From: Planctomycetaceae bacterium
GTDB lineage: Bacteria; Planctomycetota; Planctomycetia; Pirellulales; JAEUIK01
Length of the DNA: 8,971 bases
Assembly: GCA_015493185.1 (NCBI GenBank)
Contig: WGDQ01000703.1
Location: 1-8,971 of the forward strand
Direction of reading: 5' to 3'
A program made the translations under genes and the position numbers. The stretch's first letter is position 1. Every line of letters starts with the position of its first letter. The notes under the pieces are model-generated. The model did no database searches, was not told the origin of the DNA, and saw only the letters and a list, made by a program, of their open reading frames with translations. Shown piece by piece: positions 6,301 to 8,971 of this stretch.

Positions 6301-7793
6301 ACGTGCGCGTTGGTGCCCCCGAAGCCGAACGAACTGATGCCGGCTCGCCGTGGTCGATCGGTCGGCCGTGGCCAGCGACGTAGCCGATCGACAACATGGA
6401 ACGGCGAACTCTCGAACGGTATCAAAAGATTCGGCCGCTCGAAGTGCAGGTTGCCCGGCAACGCATTGTGTTGCATGGCCAGCAATATCTTGACCAGGCT
6501 CGCCACACCGGCTGCTGACTCGAGGTGTCCGATATTGCTTTTCAGCGTGCCGATCGCGCAGCGTTGGTGCTGGCCGAAAACCGATCCGAAAAACTCGCTC
6601 AGCGCTTGCCACTCGATGAGGTCGCCAAGCCGAGTACCCGTGCCATGCGCCTCGATGTAGCTGATCGTGGCCGGATCGATGCCCGCACGGTTGTAAGCGC
6701 TGCGCAGCAAATCGAGTTGGGCCGGTCCATTGGGGGCTGTCAGTCCGGCGGTGCGTCCATCCTGATTCACTGCCGTAGCACGAACCACACCGAGAATCGG
6801 ATCGCGTTCCCGCAGGGCGTTGTCCAGTGGCTTGAGCACCACGGCAACAACACCCTCGCTGCGCACATAGCCATCGGCCCGCGCGTCGAAACTCTTGCAG
6901 CGTCCGTCGGCCGCAAGAATGCGGGCCTTGCTACAGTTGACGTACATCTCCGGCGCGAACATCAGGTTCACACCCGCGACGATGGCCGCCATGCATTCGC
7001 CCTGTTGCAGACTTCGGCACGCCAGATGCAACGCCACCAGCGAGCTGGAGCAGGCCGTATCTACCGAGAGACTTGGTCCTCTTAGATTGAGCTGATACGA
7101 AATGCGATTCGCGGCCATCGAGAGCGTGTTGCCCGACCCCATGTAGCGCTGAATCGCCTCAGGCTGTCGGAGGAAGCGATGTAAGTACTCGGCGTTGCTG
7201 ATGCCCACGAATACGCCCACCGGTCGCTCAACAACGCGGCGTCCCGCCATAGCTGCCGATTCCAGGGCTTCCCAAACCACCTCGAGCAACAAACGATGTT
7301 GCGGGTCCATCGCGGCGGCCTCGCGCGGCGAGATGCCAAACAGCGAGGCATCGAAACGGTCGACCCCGGCAACGAAGCCACCCCACTTGCTGTAAGTTTT
7401 TCCGGGTGCTTCGGGATCCGGATCGTAGAATGCGTCGATGTCCCAACGCTGGGGCGGCACTTCGCCAATCGGGTCGATGCCATCGCGAAGCAGCCGCCAA
7501 AATTGCTCGACATTCGCCGCACCAGGAAAACGGCCGGCCATGCCAACCACGGCCAACGGCAACGTGGTGAGGTTGCCTCGCGGGTCGATGCTCGATGTTG
7601 GAACAGGCTCCCTCTCCTCGCCGGGCTGCGGCGCGGGGCCCTTTGCCGCAGAAGGTTCGTCGCGTAGCACGCGGCTTTCGACAACGCTGGCCCGATAGTG
7701 GCGCTCGATTTCCGCGCGTTCCTCGGGCGCCAAAGGCTCATCGCCATCGAGCTCGATCGTCAGACCGTTGTCCAGAACGACGCGAAGCGGCAT
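1..7793 (-). CDS. Modular type I polyketide synthase, KS-AT-KR-MT-ACP-KS..., 3' partial
   Basis: The gene opens with ATG at 7793 and stays open to the window edge, giving at least 2597 residues. The start is supported by its position directly after the upstream stop, a GGAG ten bases ahead, and a typical PKS N-terminal lead of about 80 residues before the KS. Domains: KS 80-502 (Cys248, His383, His423), AT about 630-945 (Ser752, His854), KR structural plus catalytic region about 1125-1752 (TGGLGQIG from 1515; Lys1635, Ser1659, Tyr1672, Asn1676), methyltransferase about 1865-2265 (LEVGAGTG from 2088), ACP about 2305-2385 (Ser2344), then a second KS from 2497 cut by the edge. The first module is predicted to add a malonyl-derived unit, reduce the beta-ketone and methylate the alpha carbon. 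It lacks DH and ER, so a beta-hydroxy product is expected. All catalytic residues checked are present. Further modules must follow outside the window. The protein is cytosolic; no membrane segment was seen. Confidence 0.95.
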   Translation of the reverse strand, partial: MPLRVVLDNGLTIELDGDEPLAPEERAEIERHYRASVVESRVLRDEPSAAKGPAPQPGEEREPVPTSSIDPRGNLTTLPLAVVGMAGRFPGAANVEQFWRLLRDGIDPIGEVPPQRWDIDAFYDPDPEAPGKTYSKWGGFVAGVDRFDASLFGISPREAAAMDPQHRLLLEVVWEALESAAMAGRRVVERPVGVFVGISNAEYLHRFLRQPEAIQRYMGSGNTLSMAANRISYQLNLRGPSLSVDTACSSSLVALHLACRSLQQGECMAAIVAGVNLMFAPEMYVNCSKARILAADGRCKSFDARADGYVRSEGVVAVVLKPLDNALRERDPILGVVRATAVNQDGRTAGLTAPNGPAQLDLLRSAYNRAGIDPATISYIEAHGTGTRLGDLIEWQALSEFFGSVFGQHQRCAIGTLKSNIGHLESAAGVASLVKILLAMQHNALPGNLHFERPNLLIPFESSPFHVVDRLRRWPRPTDRPRRAGISSFGFGGTNAHVVVEDPPTVRPVPSSNAERPWHVLVLSAHTPVALGEMARRWAERLTRGKELSLADAAFTAATGRQHFPYRLAVVAKDVRTASEQLTRYAGDHSANVVETNAVDKRTNEPTVCHDRWATSVWGKAASHVGEPGGLVWMFAGQGQLALQHARCLFETAPAFRQAFSRCATAAREAGLDVDLVEILHRESAIESCDDALACNTRPVRELAKDGSSRQAKDGRSIRTRVAQPLLVAFEWALAELWQTWGVRPDAVVGHSLGEYVAAAVAGVLDIEDAIRLVVCRAAHMERTAPGGMLAVRDSVENAARLLAEFDTPVVIAAVNSPRQTVLSGPADEIDRVAARLKAQGIVAQPLAAPYGFHSPLVDGVVGPLNKAARDIEYRAPQITIVSGLTGRPYTPDMPGSGYWGRHVREPVRFADAIGYLVEAGYDTLVEIGPCETLSHLAGECIGVSLLDANDSPDSGIRPAHVPEHPSTNAGGGKHRAPCCIATFPRAIAVGSESNRSDPWRSLLTAVARLYVAGREIDWEAFDSHYPRRRLALPTYPFQRQRYWFEAASAESAESAFSNRDASSATTSESERVSRSVRVAAGAGEVAADNRAKQAMRASLPPSQAAAHSNTTAAHTHVAAIANDLFYVPLFYVPRWHADPCEQKATRPVLGTWVVCDLGPMISAPTFAVIEAIKKMGATVVAAHASTPVDSRPIRERSPHLADSRGSSSVWTIGLAAARDTWRELIASQRSPVAGIVVCQWPESNSGPISVPTDGSARGPRAGVFSESSAWPDTFESLCRRVQHATGHLLELLHGISASTATAGSGRPELWWITSGAVPCLDLTCDSRVAVHVGSKSSGPVDSAVAGALSSNQRNAAAGNQSSDNSSDWMKRRRADRRSGESGHLVVLPEGAMVGSMLRVASSEYAGWPMAWVDVDPGANTSDAQRAAQIVQEISHRDPRQIWVESAWRGGHRYTMRIVPLRDEQPSGANSNSESTAEAIPARPRARSPRDADMVRDPFNLGHIGVRPHGVFLITGGLGQIGLALAEHLASLAPVRLVLVSRTPLPPEEQWTEQSRTDDHLDRRLRAIQSIRSRGSEVWPAAVDVADPESLQRLITEIHERWGPIDGVIHAAGVTEGRLLGSEDRQHLWQVLRAKVLGAWLLDDLTQTEARQFTVYCSSMASLAGEPGQAAYAAANAFLDVCAAYRRAVRGLPALAINWGPWANTAAASTAEYMQIARQRGLQPLAHDEALSAFAAALQIDESQVGIIRFQRSASAATEHASTTLSNAASHMGHRPDEQNATPASFAKPAPASGTSPAPTSSTPSAPTPDVQTPAAREAPHENGTDDLANRPPSVAGRADRTEQRAAASHGATGEASRILREADWNNYQRFVSRSSAAVEQDLRAEIDRYRQAQTWIDQLCTAYVARALQEGGCFSGSVSEQRHTVSQVVRRLRIAPPFDRALPGLLHMLVEDGWLVREERAGSQTCDAGTTNGLAESAYRVVKPLDDAARRIAPLTARLRQQFPEYELQCELLVQCGEHLGEILSGSVPVTTWLFPAGSIDHVLAVYEASPATRYMHATLRAALGWLRTPQASAWHELSQSGALRVLEVGAGTGATTRHALQALADAFHRYVASDVSTALLARAEQSLAALSDRVAFRSLDIECDPLRQGFSAGGFDLVIAADVLHATRSIEQSLHHIATLLAPGGLLLLIEATQCVRFSRLTFGLTDGWWRFEDHALRADGPLLSASQWRQQLQQCGFAQVAIFPSTDDAQQSVSEAHAISGDARSQLDHHFLLAQRCVGPVVSTERTAPTKATIRSSRTTAFSGQPLAIEEAVVRALSEVLHAEPASIDRDQPFQDQGIDSLMALEILARLQQQLGIPPLEPAALFAHPTVATLARYLETTFGHQHGQNTNAKSDSPTRAATPFNDRADTSGDSMAHVAFAAGADAEKTNQQPNVLPNTSDSASEPSSNNASSSVSGSPPSVACDPISKKHSSRSRSHTRPASYATRSWRNEPIAIIGYACRLGQATTPDELWELLCQGQSLISPLPPERWQLAATYNPTIQQCWADKPLHGGFLSGISEFDPLYFRISPLEARSMDPRQRLFLEVAYQALEHA
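306..635 (-). other. Ser-rich ACP-to-KS linker
   Basis: Residues 2386-2496 (111 residues) join the ACP to the next module's KS. Intermodular linkers are commonly about 20-40 residues. This one is dominated by Ser, Ala, Asn and Pro (for example PNTSDSASEPSSNNASSS), then by a basic Ser/Arg/His part just before the KS. No domain or coiled coil is recognisable. The frame is continuous into the KS, so it is a real linker and not a frameshift artefact. Confidence 0.75.
636..881 (-). other. Acyl carrier protein domain, first module of the second subunit
   Basis: Residues about 2305-2385. The motif DQGIDSLMALEIL carries the phosphopantetheine Ser2344, preceded by PLAIEEAVVRALSEVL helix I and followed by LFAHPTVATLARYLE. 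All features of a working PKS ACP are present. About 40 residues of Thr/Ser/Arg-rich linker separate it from the methyltransferase. It presents the chain to AT, KR and MT of its module and then to the KS that follows in the same polypeptide. Confidence 0.94.
1010..2209 (-). other. SAM-dependent methyltransferase domain (probable C-methyltransferase)
   Basis: Residues about 1865-2265. An N-terminal helical and winged-helix-like part (TWIDQLCTAYVARALQEGG; LLHMLVEDGWLV) and a middle segment (VYEASPATRYMHATLR) match what precedes the Rossmann core in PKS methyltransferases. The SAM-binding motif I is LEVGAGTGATT from Leu2088. DVLHAT (His2167), LLIEAT (Glu2193) and LTFGLTDGWWRFED follow; these are hallmarks of PKS C-methyltransferases, in which a His-Glu pair acts on the alpha carbon. 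It probably methylates the alpha carbon of the ACP-bound beta-ketoacyl chain, compensating for a malonyl AT. It lies after the KR instead of before it, which is unusual in an AT-containing module. O-methylation is the alternative but less consistent with these motifs. Confidence 0.88.
2210..2541 (-). other. Pro/Ala/Ser/Thr-rich linker between KR and methyltransferase
   Basis: Residues about 1752-1862 have no domain signature. They contain short runs such as SPAPTSSTPSAPTPDVQT and then an Ala/Arg/Glu/Gly-rich part, typical of a flexible interdomain tether. Its length (about 110 residues) is large for a within-module linker and suggests the methyltransferase moves independently or was joined as a separate cassette. 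Confidence 0.75.
2542..4391 (-). other. Ketoreductase (structural plus catalytic subdomains), first module of the second subunit
   Basis: Residues about 1125-1510 hold the KR structural subdomain, interrupted by Ser/Asn/Arg-rich stretches that make it longer than the usual 150-220 residues. The catalytic Rossmann fold follows: NADPH site TGGLGQIG from Thr1515, HAAGV in the middle, Lys1635 in RAKVLGAW, Ser1659 in CSSMAS, Tyr1672 and Asn1676 in AAYAAANAFLD, then INWGPW and closing strand IIRF near 1750. All four catalytic residues are present, so reduction to the beta-hydroxyl is expected. After HAAGV comes TEG rather than the LDD of B-type KRs, and Ala sits where A-type KRs have Trp, so stereochemistry is undetermined. 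Confidence 0.92.
4392..4421 (-). repeat. Perfect 15-bp tandem duplication at the start of the KR structural subdomain
   Basis: The plus-strand 15-mer CGGGACGTAGAACAA occurs twice head to tail (4392-4406 and 4407-4421) with no mismatch. It is in frame and duplicates five residues, so the protein reads LFYVPLFYVPRW. PKS KR structural subdomains usually begin with a single strand of the form LYxxxW; here that strand is doubled. The identity of the copies suggests a recent event. Confidence 0.92.
4420..4954 (-). other. Post-AT linker and low-complexity spacer (no DH)
   Basis: Residues about 946-1124 first contain the conserved post-AT linker ending in LPTYPFQRQRYWF (Trp1044). About 80 residues rich in Ala, Ser, Glu, Thr and His follow, including a short SAESAESA repeat. 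A dehydratase would normally start here, but no HxxxGxxxxP motif or DH-like segment is present, so the module lacks DH. The spacer is probably disordered. Confidence 0.75.
4955..5910 (-). other. Acyltransferase (AT) domain, probably malonyl-CoA specific
   Basis: Residues about 630-945 form a cis-acting AT that loads the extender unit onto the ACP. The start is MFAGQGQ with the conserved GQG, the nucleophile is Ser752 in VVGHSLGEYVAA, and the active-site His854 sits in YGFHSP. Known ATs with a Phe before that His (HAFH) take malonyl-CoA, while YASH marks methylmalonyl-CoA. YGFH therefore points to malonyl, by inference. A malonyl AT also makes sense with the methyltransferase later in the module, which would supply the branch. 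The stretch after GQG (QLALQHA) departs from the usual SQYVGMG. A KS-AT linker of about 125 residues precedes it. Confidence 0.92.
6288..7556 (-). other. Ketosynthase (KS) domain, first module of the second subunit
   Basis: Residues 80-502 form a complete KS that condenses the incoming acyl chain with the extender unit by decarboxylative Claisen condensation. The active-site Cys248 is in VDTACSSS, His383 in EAHGTGTRLGD and His423 in KSNIGHLESAAG, completing the Cys-His-His triad. Cys instead of Gln at the active site shows it is an elongating KS, not a KSQ loading domain. It begins with VVGMAGRFPG and ends with FGFGGTNAHVV. One small oddity is GDLIEW where most KSs have GDPIE. It should take the chain from the ACP of the protein encoded just upstream. 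Confidence 0.95.
7554..7793 (-). other. N-terminal lead segment before the first KS (possible docking element)
   Basis: The first 80 residues of the second subunit precede the KS. Residues 1-17 look like two short beta strands (MPLRVVLDNGLTIELDG). Residues 18-45 are charged and probably helical (PLAPEERAEIERHYRAS), followed by a Pro/Glu-rich linker. The strand-turn-strand then Leu-Pro-Glu helix pattern loosely recalls the second half of TubC-type docking domains, which occur at the N-terminus of some PKS/NRPS subunits, but the first helix of that family is missing. Receiving the upstream ACP or tail is the likely role by position. The family match is weak. Confidence 0.4.
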
Positions 7794-8971
7794 CTACCGA
7801 TTACTCCGCAGAACCCTCGTTACCCGGCGCCCGCTGCTTAAACGTAGGCCATCTTCGCCGCCGTTCCGTGTACCGCCTGCGGGTAGTGCCCCGTGGCCGC
7901 CTCGATCGTTGCGACCGTTGCAACCGTTGCGACCGTTGCGACCGTCAGAATCGTTGTTTTCGGCCGCGTGCTTCTCGGCGGCAGCCCCATGCGGTGCCGA
8001 TGTGCCCTCTTCGGCTGTTGGCGAGAGAATTGCCGGATCGCAATGGCCTGTTTCCATCGAAGCCGGCTGCTTGCCCACCGAGGGCTCTTCTTCCTCGCAG
8101 ACCAGCCGCTCAATCACGGCGGGTTCGAATTGCTGTTCGAGATAGGCCCCCAAGGCGTTCAACGTCGGATGATCGAAAGCAAGCGTGGCCGACAGCGAAC
8201 AGCCAAGGCGCGATTCCAGGGCCCGCACGAACCGAATCGCCAACATCGAATCTAACCCAATTTCAAGGAAGCTGCGCACCGGATCAAGAAACTCCACGTC
8301 CAACCCAGTAACGCGAGACAGTTCGAGCGCCAGATGGCGAATCAACCGAGCGGATCGGTGGGAATTCGAGCCCCCCCGCTGGCGATGTGCGGATGCAGAC
8401 GTCTGTTGGTCTCCCGCACCCGCGCTGTCGGCCGGCCGATGCGGGCTCGCCGCCTTGGACGCTTGGGAACCGAGCGGAGGTATAGCAGCCTCCTGAGAAG
8501 TGAACTCAACGTGCCCGGTGGGTGCCGGTTTTGTCGGCGCCGGCTGTTCCTGCTGCTGGTTGAAGGGATCGATCGTTTGCGAGGTGACGATCCATTGCGC
8601 ACCTCCTGACTGGAAGATATGGTCGAGGGCCGCCAACGCCTGCTCGGGCGTCATGGGGGTCTCGCCACGGGCCGCAATGGCCTCGTCGGCACCGGCCGAC
8701 ATGCCGACGCCGGCCCACATTCCCCAATCAACAACAAGCGTGCGGCGGCCCTGCCCCTGACGCCACTGTGCGAAGCTGTCGAGAAAACGGTTGGCGGACG
8801 AATAGTCGGCCTGGAACACGTTGCCGACGCGACCAGCCAACGACGAGAACAGCACCATCCAGTCGAGCGGCAAGTCGCGCGTTACCACATCCAATACACA
8901 GGCGCCCTCGACCTTTGGCCGCAACACACCAAGCAGCGCCTCGGTCGATTCATCACGGAGAAGGCCTTTGC
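7794..8971 (-). CDS. Type I polyketide synthase subunit, C-terminal end (KR-ACP), 5' partial
   Basis: This is the last 391 residues of a modular PKS subunit. The frame is open to the window edge (first complete codon at 8969) and ends with TAG at 7796-7794. A GTG at 8927 is internal to the ketoreductase and is not the start. Domains in order: C-terminal half of a KR with its catalytic Lys, Ser, Tyr and Asn; a Gln/Pro/Ala-rich linker; an ACP with the phosphopantetheine motif GLDSM (Ser 241 of the visible part); and a tail of about 110 residues that is acidic, then Asn/Gly/Arg-rich. There is no thioesterase or reductase, so the chain is not released here and must pass to another protein, most simply the one encoded directly downstream. 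Whether the module also has DH, ER or MT domains cannot be seen. The PKS assignment is very secure; the product is unknown. Confidence 0.95.
   Translation of the reverse strand, partial: KGLLRDESTEALLGVLRPKVEGACVLDVVTRDLPLDWMVLFSSLAGRVGNVFQADYSSANRFLDSFAQWRQGQGRRTLVVDWGMWAGVGMSAGADEAIAARGETPMTPEQALAALDHIFQSGGAQWIVTSQTIDPFNQQQEQPAPTKPAPTGHVEFTSQEAAIPPLGSQASKAASPHRPADSAGAGDQQTSASAHRQRGGSNSHRSARLIRHLALELSRVTGLDVEFLDPVRSFLEIGLDSMLAIRFVRALESRLGCSLSATLAFDHPTLNALGAYLEQQFEPAVIERLVCEEEEPSVGKQPASMETGHCDPAILSPTAEEGTSAPHGAAAEKHAAENNDSDGRNGRNGCNGRNDRGGHGALPAGGTRNGGEDGLRLSSGRRVTRVLRSNR
7804..7807 (-). promoter_or_regulatory. Putative ribosome-binding site of the downstream PKS gene
   Basis: GGAG on the minus strand lies inside the last codons of the upstream gene, ten bases before the ATG at 7793. 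The core is good but the spacing is slightly long. Together with the stop codon touching the start codon, this favours reinitiation or coupled translation of the two subunits, which would keep them near equal amounts. No separate promoter is visible between the genes. Confidence 0.55.
7907..7942 (-). repeat. 9-bp tandem repeat, four units, inside the PKS C-terminal tail
   Basis: On the plus strand the unit CGTTGCGAC occurs four times head to tail (7907-7915, 7916-7924, 7925-7933, 7934-7942), the second with one substitution (CGTTGCAAC). A diverged unit and a partial unit follow (CGTCAGAAT, CGTTG). Because the unit is three codons long, the frame is kept, and it encodes Asn-Gly-Arg/Cys tripeptides in the disordered tail of the upstream protein. 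Copy number could vary by slippage without breaking the gene. No spacers separate the units, so this is not a CRISPR array. Confidence 0.9.
8127..8360 (-). other. Acyl carrier protein domain, last domain of the upstream subunit
   Basis: This is a PP-binding ACP of about 78 residues. The motif EIGLDSMLAIRF carries the Ser (base triplet 8247-8249) that would receive the 4'-phosphopantetheine arm. It is followed by the typical helix III and LAFDHPTLNALGAYL ending, where PKS ACPs usually read LFDHPTxxxLAxyL. It is separated from the KR by a linker of about 70 residues rich in Gln, Pro, Ala and Ser. As the last recognisable domain of its protein it must hand the chain on intermolecularly. Confidence 0.93.
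8575..8971 (-). other. Ketoreductase domain (C-terminal half) of the upstream subunit
   Basis: Starting at the window edge, the protein shows the end of a PKS KR domain of the short-chain dehydrogenase fold, which uses NADPH to reduce a beta-ketoacyl-ACP. The catalytic Lys lies in RPKVEGA. The catalytic Ser is the second Ser of LFSSLAG, and the Tyr and Asn lie in ADYSSANRFLD, at the usual spacing of 13 between Ser and Tyr and 4 between Tyr and Asn. A following VDWGMWAG matches the conserved NWGPW-type segment. The nucleotide-binding Rossmann motif is outside the window. The residue at the position of the A-type tryptophan (eight before Tyr) is Val, and the LDD region is not visible, so the alcohol stereochemistry cannot be called. 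The domain appears active. Confidence 0.9.

Larger units (their letters stand above)
7797..8126 (-). other. Low-complexity C-terminal tail after the ACP (possible docking region)
   Basis: About 110 residues follow the ACP with no recognised catalytic domain. The tail starts with a probable helical acidic stretch (VIERLVCEEEEPS), runs through an Ala/Glu/Asn-rich part, then Asn-Gly-Arg tripeptide repeats encoded by the 9-bp tandem repeat, and ends in a basic segment (RRVTRVLRSNR). Modular PKS subunits often carry docking elements here that bind the N-terminus of the next subunit. Neither the classical long coiled coil nor a four-helix docking domain is obvious by eye, so a docking role is inference from position only. 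Confidence 0.45.

Noticed and set aside
5522..6397. Minus-strand open frame of 291 codons in another frame
   Set aside because: It overlaps the KS-AT linker and AT frame, which carries GQG, GHSLG and the correct spacing; the alternative frame has no domain.
7907..7956. CRISPR-like array
   Set aside because: The units are 9 bp, contiguous and without spacers, and sit inside a coding frame.
7794..8126. A thioesterase or other release domain at the end of the upstream subunit
   Set aside because: No GxSxG motif or fold-like segment follows the ACP; only a low-complexity tail.
7595..8311. Plus-strand open frame of 238 codons across the gene boundary
   Set aside because: It is antisense to a clear KR-ACP and KS reading frame, is Arg/Pro-rich as expected for the complement of GC-rich coding DNA, and shows no domain.
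7794..8927. GTG at 8927 as a start of the upstream gene
   Set aside because: The frame stays open to 8971 and the GTG falls within the KR next to its catalytic Lys; the gene starts outside the window.

Overview
The window is the inside of a modular type I polyketide synthase (PKS) cluster. Every base is coding or nearly so, and all genes I can support are on the minus strand, so transcription and biosynthesis run from high to low coordinates. Base composition is moderately GC-rich (roughly 60% by eye) with bacterial-style gene packing. Long Ser/Thr/Ala/Asn/Pro-rich linkers between catalytic domains suggest a large-genome environmental bacterium. Planctomycetota or Myxococcota would fit, but no taxonomic marker is present and this is only a guess.

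Layout, in the direction of transcription. (1) 8971-7794: the C-terminal end of one PKS subunit, whose start lies beyond the window. It holds the C-terminal half of a ketoreductase (KR), a linker, an acyl carrier protein (ACP) and a low-complexity tail containing a 9-bp tandem repeat. (2) 7793-1: the start of a second PKS subunit, at least 2597 residues long and still open at the window edge. Its first module reads KS (80-502), AT (about 630-945), KR structural subdomain and catalytic KR (about 1125-1752), a Pro/Ala/Thr-rich linker, methyltransferase (about 1865-2265) and ACP (about 2305-2385). A Ser-rich linker then leads into the ketosynthase of the next module (from 2497), cut by the window edge. 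No DH, ER or TE is seen.

The two genes abut exactly. The amber stop of the upstream gene (TAG) is followed directly by the ATG of the downstream gene, in the same frame, with a GGAG ribosome-binding-like sequence inside the upstream gene. They should be co-transcribed and translationally coupled. The chain on the upstream ACP would be passed to the KS of the second protein. That KS would extend it with what looks like a malonyl unit, the KR would reduce the beta-keto group and the methyltransferase would add an alpha-methyl, giving an alpha-methyl-beta-hydroxy intermediate that is passed in cis to the next KS.

The features most worth a second look are the methyltransferase placed after the KR in an AT-containing module, the single-codon in-frame gene boundary, short tandem duplications within the coding sequence, unusually long low-complexity linkers, and a divergent second KS. 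I see no mobile element, RNA gene, CRISPR array or terminator. The system looks like a PKS assembly line of a known general type with unusual architecture rather than a wholly new class.
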